From: Acanthopleura granulata
Taxonomy: Eukaryota > Mollusca > Polyplacophora > Chitonida > Chitonidae
Direction: 5' to 3'
Assembly: GCA_016165875.1 (NCBI GenBank)
Contig: JABBOT010000014.1
Span: 2,217,078-2,281,077 of the forward strand
DNA length: 64,000 nucleotides
Positions within the stretch are counted from its first letter, which is position 1, and the number at the start of each line of letters is the position of its first letter. Under the pieces are notes generated by a model, which was not told where the DNA came from, did no database searches, and saw only the letters and a program-made list of their open reading frames with translations. This document shows, in pieces, positions 40,301 to 52,800 of the stretch. A program made the position numbers and the translations under genes.

Positions 40301-43300
40301 GAAAGAAATAACACTGACATGACTGATAGTGAAATGATAAGTCCAGGAAAAACTTTAGAATAGCATTCTTTTTTGGTTGGTCTATCAGGGCACCCCCAAA
40401 ATTAACATTTTTAATGATCATCCAAACCTGCGTTTGCTGATTTCTTAATTTTTTTTGTCCTCCAGGTACAATGTGGAGTCAAATTCAGCACTTATATGGC
40501 GGACTTCACAAGCCATATTAATAATGTGGAGATACTAGTAGTGGACGAGGTGATTCAGTTTTTCTACTTTTATTTTCAACATTTGAAACTCTTGTAAAAT
40601 CAACATTGGTATAAAGTTCATAGTACAAGTTCATAGAGACAATATATAAACGATTCTAGCAATAAGAAGGCATCATATTTCTTAATCCTGTGAGGAGACA
40701 CTAGTGTGAAGCAGTACCTTGAGACAATGCTACATCGAAAATTGATTATTGTGCAAGGTCTACAATGTTACAAATGCATCAGTTTCTACTGTAATGTCAT
40801 TCTGTCTTTAATGTGACATCATTACGATGGGCTGGGAAAGAAACTTTTGATGTCAGTAACATGATGGTAAGATCAGGCTGCCGGGCTTTGGACACGTATT
40901 ACTGGGATTAAAAAGCATACGTGTATGACCAAATGCCTTAATTGATTTATTTCCATGTGTCTCATTGGTGTTTAATGTGCCAGAATTTTCACTGACGCTT
41001 ATATATGACTTGTATGTATTCCCCCGAGTACTACACTTACATTCATCAGAGTATGCTGGCCTTTATCACAGTATGCTTACATTCATAATACCACACTCAG
41101 ATGTATACTTCGTAAGTGTTCAATCACGTCAATACTTAAATTTATCTAGGCACTATACTTATCAGAGTACACAGGTACCTGAATATATCAAAGTTTTCTC
41201 GTATATCCAACATGATACATGCATATTCATGCTCCGCCTCCGGAGTATGTTTACGTTCATCAGAGCATGCTCAACTCACATGTACCATTAATCATCATCA
41301 CAGTATACATTTGTACTTACAATTATCACACTATGCTTACATCATGGTATACTATCATCACATTCGTCACCACAGTATATATTGTACTTATTGTACTTAC
41401 ATTCATCAGAGTATAACTATTACATTCATCTGAGTATTCTTACATTCATCAGAGTATACTTACATTCATTAGAATATAAGGGCAATGTTGTAGATTCAGG
41501 CTTGTCAAGTTTGGACAGCATTCTGCAATTGTTTTCAACTGACTGCTGTCTGCCTTATAGTTGTCTGAAATATTAAGATAAAGTAGTCTGGAATTCTGGG
41601 ATATGGACGGCACAGGACTGCTCAGGGACATAAAATCTGCCTGAATCCGCGAGACATTCAAATAGCATAGTTCCGTGGAGTATCGAAAACAGTTCTTGAA
41701 CTCAGCACGATTTTGAAGCTGGGCAAAGTTCGCAGCCGGAATAAGGACCGTCTTGTAGGAAATGTCAAGGTCACATAACTGGCCAAGAATGCCGAAAAAG
41801 AACAGGCGGGCAGCCGGATCCACCTTGTCATTAATTCCCACCTCTTTCAGCTTTCTGAGACAGTGCACATTGTCAATCTGTGGGCGCAGCAAATCTTTTG
41901 GGAAGCTATTGGGCGCCCCAATTACTGAGAGCTTCTCCAAGTTTTCACAGAATTCCAGAAATGTGGTCTGTTGGACAACGTTGATGGAAATCGCAAAATC
42001 CTGCACTCCACGCCATCCACGTTTGAAATGAATCACAAGTTCTTTAAGTTGTCGAAATCTTTCCTGAGCACCAGGTGAAACGGCGAACTCGACACAAAAA
42101 TCACGAATTGCAACCACAGAAAATGACAGACTCTCCAGTTTCTCTAGGACAGCCACAACTTGACACAAGCGCTTCGGGGTTAGGTTACAATCTATCACAG
42201 ACAATGTGTGCAGGTTTTTGCACTGGTGCAGTGCAGTTTTTAACATCTGGCCGCTGAGCCAATAACAGTGGTTACAGTTGAGATGTTCTATCCTTGTACT
42301 GGCTGCAGACAGATATCCTGACAAGATCTCATCATTCAGCTGATAAGAGGCCTCAAAACAAGAGTGTCTGCAATGAAAACAGAGGAATGTAAGGTCAGTA
42401 GAAAACTTGCACAATATGACAATATTCCTGACAAAAGATTTTTACTTCCCAAGCAGATATTTAGATTTGACATTTAAATGACCTTTAATTTCATCTGCCT
42501 TGAATATTGCAACTCCTTGCAGTCCGCAAATGCTCTGACATTACATGCAGTTTTGTCACAATTTTGCTGGGCCCAGGATTGTGCTGAACCAATGTCGGTC
42601 AGAGCATGATCCATTTAAAAATCTGATACAGTGGCCTTGGGGGATTGCCAAGGCCAGCAAATAAAGACAAATATTACCCATAACACACGTCTGTAGCCTA
42701 AGGCCTTTGTGGTCACCCATGTTCCATGTGGCCAGCCTCAAAAGGTTTGACAAGGACCTGCAACTGTTTCAAATTTCTACATGGAGAGAGTTCTGAGGTG
42801 AGTTCGGGACAAATCCGGGCCGGCCAGGAGTAAGGATGATGGTGATGTCACGTGGTAAGGGGACGTCAATTCATTGAAAAATGTTCTTTTGTCAATGAAC
42901 ATTGGGTCAGCGATAAACAATAGCTCAACCTATTCTTTGCAAATCCCGTGGGCCAAACATAACTTTCACAGACAAAGTCAGAGCAATCTCTGACTACAAT
43001 CCGTATATTGTTCAGTACATGTTCCATTGGTATATCGACATCCAAATATCGGAGCGACAATGGAGTTCATGCAGGATTAAGTATATGTTACTTTTGGTAA
43101 AGAGATAAAGAAGGCATAACAGTGAAATCTGGTAAGTTGGTGACAGCACCGTCTAATTACCACCTAATGTATATCTGGAATAAAATACTTAAGCAAGTCT
43201 AATAAGTGCTAGTACCCACACCAGACAGGAAATAAACACAAAGGAGGGGGCGGGGTGCACTTTAAAGAAGAAATTACAGATCAAAGACATGACCATAGAG

Positions 43301-43499
43301 GGTCCAGATATCGTGAGCTATGTTGTGATCGAGGAAAATGGAATTACCTGACAAGAGATACATCAAAACAGATCATCTCAAACCGTTTGCAAACTTTAGA
43401 TGACGTCCATAATTCCACAGGGGTGAGGTATGAAAAAACCTTCAACAAGGTATCGTCAGGAAGGTGGAGAATATCCGAAGCACTGTCTTGCATTGCCAT
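28318..43499 (-). CDS. FBXL18: F-box/LRR-repeat protein 18 homologue
   Basis: Ten phase-compatible exons (minus): 43348-43499, 41464-42367, 39940-40093, 35335-35501, 33491-33663, 32842-32930, 31400-31553, 29707-29842, 29146-29228, 28318-28468, giving 720 aa, close to the human protein. The ATG at 43499 has an in-frame TGA just upstream. Residues 11-50 are the F-box (ILHLPDDTLLKVFSYLTPVE), which binds SKP1. The remainder is leucine-rich repeats that would hold the substrate. Diagnostic matches to human FBXL18 are the NHCYWLSG block, SAPQGFGKRRRLGV (exon 4), HFELIGAGF (exon 5), RLCVVSQNGTL (exon 8) and the end, ALSVVIYPAAHDELPNMIRG (exon 10). In mammals it acts in an SCF ubiquitin ligase, with FBXL7 a reported target. 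It is divergent from the serine hydrolase gene. Three tandem arrays overlap its exon edges (exons 2, 3 and 7). Confidence 0.93.
28970..29125 (-). mobile_element. SINE family A, 3' part
   Basis: SINE A body directly downstream of FBXL18 exon 9, in the last intron and in sense orientation. It retains 'GCAGCCAACATTATGGTGGG' and 'CAGGTTGCTGGCAGACCTTG' and lacks the head. Confidence 0.7.
29381..29553. mobile_element. Foldback (MITE-like) element of about 170 bp
   Basis: A near-palindrome over its whole length. The left arm contains 'GAAAACACCCCTTTGGAGAA' from 29410; the right arm ends with the reverse complement at about 29495-29522. The outer parts also pair ('AAGCCTGCAAATA' with 'TATTTACAGGCT'). 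The centre lies near 29470 ('CCCGTTAATATATAACACGGG'). This fits a non-autonomous DNA transposon, in FBXL18 intron 8. No clear target-site duplication was found. Confidence 0.65.
31500..32245 (-). repeat. 114-bp tandem array repeating the 3' splice site of FBXL18 exon 7
   Basis: Seven copies with an exact 114-bp period, marked by 'gacagcc' at 31509, 31623, 31737, 31851, 31965, 32079 and 32193. The first belongs to the true exon 7. On the minus strand most copies carry TTTCTCAG|GCATGTTGCATG|GTAAGAG: an acceptor, 12 exonic bases and a good internal donor. Because transcription meets the copies before the true exon, they are decoy or alternative acceptors. The 12-base segment would add four residues (GMLH) in phase. 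Confidence 0.92.
33258..33360 (+). mobile_element. SINE family A tail fragment, plus orientation
   Basis: The 3' third of SINE A on the plus strand ('GGTTTCCTCCCACC', 'TTCTTGAGTACAGCATAAAA', then (AAAT)n), antisense in the FBXL18 intron between exons 5 and 6. Confidence 0.7.
35855..36240. repeat. Degenerate 21-bp tandem repeat
   Basis: About 18 diverged units of 'CCTGACAGAGCCAAGAGGACA' in FBXL18 intron 3. As 21 is a multiple of three and the units rarely contain stops on the minus strand, three overlapping minus-strand frames stay open (one for 151 codons, with a seven-residue period such as LYQVSSW). I treat these frames as by-products of the repeat. It ends about 150 bp from the 77-bp array. 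Confidence 0.8.
36390..39990 (-). repeat. 77-bp minisatellite repeating the 5' splice site of FBXL18 exon 3
   Basis: Forty-seven copies of 'ggttcaaacctttcagtgga' between 36390 and 39931: forty-six periods of 77 bp less one single-base deletion near 38551. The last 52 bases or so of exon 3 form part of the unit; on the minus strand each unit reads CCACTGAAAG|GTTTGAACC. The donor that continues into exon 4 (residues LHRLALPACC) in the correct phase is the first one, after base 39940. Three units (near 39066, 39528, 39912) also carry an acceptor-like TTTTAG|GATGG. Units differ by few bases, so expansion looks recent. Confidence 0.95.
41030..41475 (-). repeat. Degenerate 20-bp array repeating the 5' splice site of FBXL18 exon 2
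   Basis: Units of 'ttacattcatcagagtatac' are clean near 41395-41470 and increasingly diverged to the left. On the minus strand the exon end reads CTAATGAAT|GTAAGTATACT and the next unit repeats TGATGAATGTAAG. The true donor follows base 41464. Further left, fragments such as CTTACATTCAT recur to about 41030. Confidence 0.75.
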
Positions 43500-43834
43500 A
43501 TTCTTGATTCAGATTTAAAGGGAGATAACTTCATAACAGCACCCGCAGTAGTCCCAGAAACAAAAGCTTTTCCAGTCATTTAGAAGTATTTATGCAATTC
43601 GAGTGTTACTGTGATAAAGAAACAGGGGAGTCCTGATTTACACCTCATTAGATGTCAGATAAAGACTAAAATACAGTAAAATGACCATTGGATAATACTT
43701 CTGTTGCAGACCGGAAGCTTGTCACAGCAGCCTCCTCCACCTTGACAAATGTAAAGGTACGAGTCATTCTTTGCGTCCTGTCAGCAATTTCCGATCTGAT
43801 TTTTTTAGCTGTCACCCACACCCAACTCAGGTCT
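43500..43834. promoter_or_regulatory. Shared promoter region between FBXL18 and the serine hydrolase gene
   Basis: The two start codons lie 335 bp apart on opposite strands, the layout of a bidirectional promoter. I see no clear TATA box. If the hydrolase has an extra upstream exon (an acceptor-like GTTGCAG occurs at 43710-43716), the shared region is smaller. Confidence 0.45.
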
Positions 43835-46800
43835 ATGGCTAAGTCGGATAAAATTCCGAAGAATGATAGACCTGATGGTAAATTTGGTTTTAGAGAAAAG
43901 TTAAACTTTTGTTGAGTTACTAACCCTGGATAATGGGTGGTTGCTGTAGCTTGTAAATTTCATGACGCACATTTGCCTTGTGGGAGCATGTTAATAATTA
44001 TTTTACAAATTGTGAAGCACCAGTGAAGAAGTGGACGGTGAATACAATAAACAACAGTTTGTTATAAAACTTAAACCAGTATCTGATATAAATTTAAATC
44101 TAGTCATAAACATTTAAATTTGGAAGTGTCAGTATTGTGTCTACCATTTAGATTACAACTATTGTAAAGCAGAGGCCCAAAGCTATTTCCAAGCGAACAC
44201 AAACTGTTCTTGAGCATCGTAGGCGAACAGTTATTATGTTGAGCCGGAACTACTTTTTGGCCTCCACATGTCCACTGTTAAAAGGTCGTTAACACTCAGG
44301 GTGGTGGTATGTCCGCTGGTGAGGTTGATGACCCATATATAATTGGTCTTAGAGATGAGAGCAGGCCAATTAAAGTACAGAGCAAATGAATAGAAGGTGG
44401 ATATCATTGACCACATGATGGACACCACTGAACAGAAGGTGGGTGTCTCTGGCCACATGGTGGACACCACTGAACAGAGGGTGGATGTCACTGGCCACAC
44501 AATGGACACCGCTAGACAGAAGGTGGATGTCACTGACCACATGACGGACACCACTGAACAGAAGGTGGATGTGACTGACCACACGATTGACACCACTGAT
44601 CAGAAGGTGGATGTGACTGATCACACATACAGTGTTCTGTCAGGTATTTATGTTCCCCAAATTTCAGGTCATATCCTGCTCATTTTATTTTGCTGTCACC
44701 ATAGTTAGTGTAGGAAGGGATAAAGTTGTGTGTGGGATCCAACTCCCACTTGTGATGTTTTATACCACCAGCTTTGCATGCAGAATTTTGTTAGTGTCTT
44801 GGCAAGATAATAGACAAGGGTCTTTTAGATTTCCTGTTCTTAATTGTTGTTTCTGGCCAACAGGTGTCATGAATCAAAATCTTAAGATTGTTGAAGACCA
44901 TTTGTTTTCCACCGGTATAGCATGCAGTCCTTGCATCACATGTTAAAAAGTACATCTGTGTCAATAACTTAATTGCCCAAGGCTGGTGGTTTACCCGAGT
45001 AAGCACAAAACTTTTTTCAATTCTTCAAAATGACTGCAATTGTATGATATTAAATATTAACAAGTGAATAATTTTTCAGAAGGTCATTAAAGAAATAAAT
45101 AAGCCAAACAGATAGGCTCTGCTGTGTTCATTTCTAAATCATTGTATCACCATTGATTTATGTATTCATTTGATTGGTGTCTTACGGGGTACTCAAGAGT
45201 GTTGCACTTGTGCGAAGGCCGCCAGCATTATGAAAAACATAGCCCAGGGGAAACCCACGACCATGTGCAGGTTGCTGCCGAACCTTGCCACGTACCACCG
45301 CTGAGAGGAAACCAGCGTGAGCTGGGCTTGAACTCGTAGCGATAACAATGGTGAATATATCACAACTGAAGCCATATACAGTTCATGGGTTGCATGTTAA
45401 GTATGAGAACAGATAGAGAATAAACCTGAGGTATATAGTATACACATATCTGTTGCTGTTTAGGAAGTTTGTGTGAAAATGAGTGCCCATTGCCAGGTTG
45501 CCCTCCGATGGAAAAGTTTAACCATGTGATAACCACGTTTATGAGGGAACAGGGAATTCCAGGGGCCAGCGTGGCTATCAGTAAACATGGAAAACTTGCT
45601 TATAAGCAAGGTATGTGCCATCCATGTATGTCAGTTTGTTAACATGGAAAATTTGTTAACGAACAAGTTATTTGTGTTTGTCCACGAGGGAAATTTGTTA
45701 ACTGGAAAAATTAGTTTTGCAAGCTAGGGATATTGTTTTCAAGCATGATACATGAATGAACAAATCTGGTAAGCTTGCTTACATAAAGCCATTTGTCTGA
45801 GCAAACAACAACAGTTGTTTTTTCAGGAAGGCATATGTAGGGCTGGGAATAAACACAAAACAGGTGTGCTCACTATACTAGTAGGTACGCGGTAATGCCA
45901 TTAAATGAAAGAATGTGAAATTTATTACCACGTAGTCCTCACATCCCTTTTGCTGACATTATCTAAGGCCCTTCGATTAAATTACTGCAAAAAGCAAATG
46001 TTAATTTCTTAAATTTGCTCTGCAATTCTTCTTTAAAGTGTTGTATTTTTCCCTAAAACTGGGCCTGTAAAATGCTCTTTAAGAAGCAAAGAAAAGCCTT
46101 AAAATGATTCCTTTTCTGGTAAGAAATTAATCATTCACAAAAACCACTTAAATGGTTCTATAAGATGGATGAATCAATCATATCAATTTAATGTGTCACG
46201 TGAAAAGAACTAAACTTTTAAGCCAAACAAAGTATTAACTGATCAGTAAATGTGTCGGCAGGTTATGGTATATCAGGCGCTGGGAGAAGAGTTCAGTCTA
46301 GTTCACTGTTCCGGATCGCCAGCGTCAGCAAATCTTTGACTGCCATCTGTATCCTGAAGCTGTGTGAACAAAGGGAGCTAAGTCTGGATGCTACTGTCTT
46401 TGGCCACAAAGGGATACTCAGCTGGTACCAGCCGTCAGTCAAGGGAGATAAGCGTGTCCGCAAGATCACGGTTCGTCACTTGCTGCAGCATTCGGCAGGC
46501 TGGGACAGAGATCAGGTGGGAGATCCTGTGTTCTGGAGGCTGGAAAAGATCACAGGCCGACGTGGTCCAACAACGTCGGATGAACTAATCTCGTATATGA
46601 TGACTAGAAAATTACAGTTCTCTCCAGGTACTGTGCGTGTATTGGTTCCAGCCTTCTGATTTCATTGATTGATTGATTGATTGACTTGATTGTTGTATAC
46701 TGAAGATAAATTACAGTTCTCCCTTTGTATTTGCATTAATCTCTTTCGCCTTGTGATTTGATAGATTGATTGATTTTGATTGTTGTGTACTCAAGAATTA

Positions 46801-49800
46801 TTTTATTATTTAGATAAGTCAGTGGTGGTGTTATCTATGGGTGAAGGAAACTAGAGGGCACAGTTTAAACCACCAACTTTTGGCAAGTCATCCACAAACT
46901 TTCTTATGTGTGATGTAAAAGTAATGTAAACCCTCTTAGTGGAAGACAAACAGTCTTCAAGAAACTGCAAATTCATAACCAGAGGAAGGAGTTGTGGACG
47001 TTACCAGTGTAGATCTATTCAGACCCATCTGACAGAAAGGTGACATCCTGTTGTTGTCACCTTGGGCTACTGAGGCCTCTGCTCAAGTGAATGGGCCATG
47101 TGAAAGGATACCTTGTCAAATTGTTGACTGGCTGATTGACTGAGGTTCATAATGAAACAAAACTGCCTTGCTGGCCTAGTGGTTAAAGCATCCGCCTCAG
47201 GGTCGGGCGGTCCGGAATCAATCCTGTTTCGTGTCATACCAAAGAACTTAAAAATGATATTTATTGCTGCTTTGCTTGATGTTCAACAAGTGTTGAGAGG
47301 TTAGATCAAGGAAACAGGACTGGTCGGCCCAATGTCAGTAGGGCTATTATGTGAGAGGGTGAGGTGTCATGTCTGGTGTCTCCGGCATGATGTTCCAGTG
47401 GCAGCCACAGGAAGACACAGTATATATACACTCAAAGCACTCCACATGGTGATATAGCTGAAAAATTGTTGAGTATACATACATTCATAATGAAATATTA
47501 TTTGGCCCATGTCGAATGACGATTTAACCAACAGACAGACAGACTGACTTACAGCTCTGCTAATAAAAGCACATGATGACATGTCATTTCAGGTAAACGC
47601 CACTCCTACTCTAACTTTGGCTACCTGGTGCTGGGAGCTGTCATAGAGGCGGTGACTGGAATGCCCTACGAGGACTTCGTGCCCAAGTTGTTCTCAGAAA
47701 GAGGCTTCGGTCCAATGAGGATTGGTAAAGAGAAGAAAGACGTGGAAAAGTCTGATGAGGTGAGAGTCAGTATTTCTGTTGGTAGGTTGATGATATACTC
47801 CCACAAGTACAGGAGCGTCTTCCTGGTTCGTACACCTGAACCGGCTAATCAGCCACTGACCAAGGAGGTTGATGACATACTCCCACAAGTACAGGAGCAT
47901 CTTCCTGGTTCGTACACCTGAACCAGTTAATCAGCCACTGACCAAGGAGGTTGATGACATACTCGCACAAGTACAGAAGCATCTTCCTGGTTCGTACACC
48001 TGAACCGGCTAATCAGCCACTGACCAAGGAGGTTGATGACATACTCGCACAAGTACAGAAGCATCTTCCTGGTTCGTACACCTGAACCAGTTAATCAGCC
48101 ACTGACCAAGGAGGTTGATGACATACTCGCACAAGTACAGAAGCATCTTCCTGGTTCGTACACCTGAACCGGCTAATCAGCCACTGACCAAGGAGGTTGA
48201 TGACATACTCCCACAAGTACAGGAGTGTCTTCCTGGTTCGTACACCTGAACCGGCTAATCAGCCACTGACCAAGGAGGTTGATGAGATACTCCCACAAGT
48301 ACAGGAGCGTCTTCCTGGTTCGTACACCTGAACCGGCTAATCAGCCACTGACCAAGGAGGTTGATGACATACTCCCACAAGTACAGGAGCATCTTCCTGG
48401 TTTGTACACCTGAACCGGCTAATCAGCCACTGACCAAGGAGGTTGATGAGATACTCCCACAAGTACAGGAGCGTCTTCCTGGTTCGTACACCTGAACCGG
48501 CTAATCAGCCACTGACCAAGGAGGTTGATGAGATACTCCCACAAGTACAGGAGCATCTTCCTGGTTCGTACACCTGAACCGGCTAATCAGCCACTGACCA
48601 AGGAGGTTGATGACATACTCCCACAAGTACAGGAGCGTCTTCCTGGTTCGTACACCTGAACCGGCTAATCAGCCACTGACCAAGGAGGTTGATGAGATAC
48701 TCCCACAAGTACAGGAGCGTCTTCCTGGTTCGTACACCTGAACCGGCTAATCAGCCAACGACCAAGGAGGCTGATGATATACTCCCACAAGTACAGGAGC
48801 GTCTTCCTGGTTCGTACACCTGAACCGGCTAATCAGCCACTGACCAAGGAGGTTGATGAGATACTCCCACAAGTACAGGAGCGTCTTCCTGGTTCGTACA
48901 CCTGAACCAGTTAATCAACCACTGACCAAGGAGGTTGATGATATATTCGCACAAGTACAGGAGCATCTTCCTGGTTCGTACACCTGAACCAGTTAATCAG
49001 CCACTGACCAAGGAGGTTGATGACATACTCCCACAAGTACAGGAGCGTCTTCCTGGTTCGTACACCTGAACCAGTTAATCAGCCACTGACCAAGGAGGTT
49101 GATGAGATACTCCCACAAGTACAGGAGCGTCTTCCTGGCTCGTACACCTGAACCAGTTAATCAGCCACTGACCAAGGAGGTTGATGAGATACTCCCACAA
49201 GTACAGGAGCGTCTTCCTGGTTCGTACACCTGAACCAGTTAATCAGCCACTGACCAAGGAGGTTGATGATATACTCCCACAAGTACAGGAGCGTCTTCAT
49301 GGTTCGTACACCTGAACCAGTTAATCAGCCACTGACCAAGGAGGTTGTACACCTGAACCAGTTAATCAGCCACTGACCAAGGAGGTTGATGATATACTCC
49401 CACAAGTACAGGAGCATCTTCCTGGTTCGTACACCTGAACCAGTTAATCAGCCAACGACCAAGGAGGTTGATGATATACTCCCACAAGTACAGGAGCGTC
49501 TTCCTGGTTCGTACACCTGAACCAGTTAATCAGCCACTGACCAAGGAGGTTGATGAGATACTCCCACAAGTACAGGAGCGTCTTCCTGGTTCGTACACCT
49601 GAACCGGCTAATCAGCCACTGACCAAGGAGGTTGATGAGATACTCCCACAAGTACAGGAGCGTCTTCCTGGTTCGTACACCTGAACCAGTTAATCAACCA
49701 CTGACCAAGGAGGTTGATGATATATTCGCACAAGTACAGGAGCATCTTCCTGGTTCGTACACCTGAACCAGTTAATCAGCCACTGACCAAGGAGGTTGAT

Positions 49801-52800
49801 GACATACTCCCACAAGTACAGGAGCGTCTTCCTGGTTCGTACACCTGAACCAGTTAATCAGCCACTGACCAAGGAGGTTGATGATATACTCCCACAAGTA
49901 CAGGAGCATCTTCCTGGTTCGTACACCTGAACCGGCTAATCAGCCACTGACCAAGGAGGTTGATGATATACTCCCACAAGTACAGGAGCATCTTCCTGGT
50001 TCGTACACCTGAACCAGTTAATCAGCCACTGACCAAGGAGGTTGATGATATACTCCCACAAGTACAGGAGCATCTTCCTGGTTCGTACACCTGAACCGGC
50101 TAATCAGCCACTGACCAAGGAGATTGATGACATACTCCCACAAGTACAGGAGCATCTTCCTGGTTCGAACACCTGAACCAGTTAATCAGCCAACGACCAA
50201 GGAGGTTGATGACATACTCCCACAAGTACAGGAGCGTCTTCCTGGTTCGTACACCTGAACCAGTTAATCAGCCACTGACCAAGGAGGTTGATGATATACT
50301 CGCACAAGTACAGGAGCGTCTTCCTGGTTCGTACACCTGAACCAGTTAATCAGCCACTGACCAAGGAGGTTGATGAGATACTCCCACAAGTACAGGAGCG
50401 TCTTCCTGGTTCGTACACCTGAACCAGTTAATCAGCCACTGACCAAGGAGGTTGATGATATACTCCCACAAGTACAGGAGCGTCTTCCTGGTTCGTACAC
50501 CTGAACCAGTTAATCAGCCACTGACCAAGGAGGTTGATGATATACTCCCACAAGTACAGGAGCGTCTTCCTGGTTCGTACACCTGAACCAGTTAATCAGC
50601 CACTGACCAAGGAGGTTGATGATATATTCGCACAAGTACAGGAGCGTCTTCCTGGTGCGTACACCTGAACCAGTTAATCAGCCACTGACCAAGGAGGTTG
50701 ATGATATATTCGCACAAGTACAGGAGCGTCTTCCTGGTTCGTACACCTGAACCGGCTAATCAGCCAACGACCAAGGAGGTTGATGACATACTCCCACAAG
50801 TACAGGAGCGTCTTCCTGGTTCGTACACCTGAACCGGCTAATCAGCCACTGACCAAGGAGGTTGATGACATACTCCCACAAGTACAGGAGCGTCTTCCTG
50901 GTTCGTACACCTGAACCGGCTAATCAGCCACTGACCAAGGAGGTTGATGACATACTCGCACAAGTACAGGAGCGTCTTCCTGGTTCGTACACCTGAATCA
51001 GTTAATCAGCCACTGACCAAGGAGGTTGATGACATACTCGCACAAGTACAGGAGCGTCTTCCTGGTTCGTACACCTGAATCAGTTAATCAGCCACTGACC
51101 AAGGAGGTTGATGACATACTCGCACAAGTACAGGAGCGTCTTCCTGGTTCGTACACCTGAACCGGCTAATCAGCCACTGACCAAGGAGGTTGATGACATA
51201 TTCGCACAAGTACAGGAGCGTCTTTCTGGTTCGTACACCTGAACCGGCTAATCAGCCAACGACCAAGGAGGTTGATGATATACTCCCACAAGTACAGGAG
51301 CATCTTCCTGGTTCGTACACCTGAACCAGTTAATCAGCCACTGACCAAGGAGGTTGTACACCTGAACCAGTTAATCAGCCAACGACCAAGGAGGTTGATG
51401 ATATACTCGCACAAGTACAGGAGCGTCTTCCTGGTTCGTACACCTGAACCAGTTAATCAGCCACTGACCAAGGAGGTTGATGACATACTCCCACAAGTAC
51501 AGGAGCGTCTTCCTGGTTCGTACACCTGAACCGGTTAATCAGCCACTGACCAAGGAGGTTGATGATATACTCCCACAAGTACAGGAGCATCTTCCTGGTT
51601 CGTACACCTGAACCAGTTAATCAGCCACTGACCAAGGAGGTTGATGACATACTCCCACAAGTACAGGAGCGTCTTCCTGGTTCGTACACCTGAACCGGCT
51701 AATCAGCCACTGACCAAGGAGGTTGATGATATACTCCCACAAGTACAGGAGCGTCTTCCTGGTTCGTACACCTGAACCAGTTAATCAGCCAACGACCAAG
51801 GAGGGTGCCGGGCGAGAAACCAGCAGGTCTTGATTGGGAAAACAAAAAAACACAAATTTGAAAAACAAAAGGCAACTGATTTGGCGAGAACAGTTGATTA
51901 CTGATGTAATTTGGAGGTAGGGTATACAAGGTGTTTTCAGACTTTCTTGGCAAACTTCAGACTTTCTTCTGTCCATGAATACCTATGTCTGCTTTCAGTC
52001 AGTAGGTTTGTCAGGTATCTGCCAAAGGGAGATGGTTTACTCCCAGCACTTCAAGAGATTATACCAGAGAATTATTGAAAATTTGTTGAATTAATAGATT
52101 TAAACTGATCGTTTTGTATTTTTCCTGAAGTAGCCGGGTTAAGCACATTCAGAAAATATCACCCTCGGTATGTTGCGATTTCCTGTTTTCAAGCAGTAAA
52201 AAATCATCCAGTTGACGTTTTGGAACAACCTTGACAATTCAGAATATGTGTCACCCTAAAGTTATGCACATTGCAAAAAGAGTTCAGAAAAACGTGATTT
52301 TCTAACCCATTTTGTCTTTAGATACTTATATGTAAAACTACAAGAAGAAAAGCAAGGTATATAGAAGACACGATTTAGAAATTCTGCAGTATAGTCTCTT
52401 TCAGTTTTGTTTACCCATGACCATCATGCAAGTGAAAGTATGCCTGTATTTTTCAACAGTGATGCTATAGTCTGTTACATAAGTAAGTTGTGCGAAGATT
52501 CCTGTTCTCACTTTGTGACATTAGAAGCTGTCAAATGAAGTTTTTCAGACTCTACTGATTTGCCATGGAATGAAAAAATTCAGTGAGGAGTTTCTTTACG
52601 TGTTAAAATGATAGTAAAAAGAAAACTCAAAAAATCTGCCTATATAAAAAAAAGAAAAAAAACAAATGTGCCTACTTTCCCATTCATCGGGACATCATTT
52701 CACAAGGTTTAGGGTCTTGGTCATAAATTGTTTGCTGAGTTATGTTTTCGTCAAGCACAATATAAGGTGCATGGCTGGTACATGTATAAGTTTCTGAAAC

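Noticed and set aside
43688..43834. N-terminal extension of the hydrolase with a hydrophobic segment
   Set aside because: The frame is open but the only upstream start is TTG; the first in-frame ATG is at 43835. An extra exon ending the frame at the GTTGCAG acceptor cannot be excluded.
44234..44708. Overlapping open frames of 84-120 codons on both strands
   Set aside because: They are created by the 39-bp minisatellite, a multiple of three without stops.
47166..47240. Possible tRNA gene
   Set aside because: Box A and B-like sequences are present, but the cloverleaf stems do not pair and unrelated SINE-like sequence follows.
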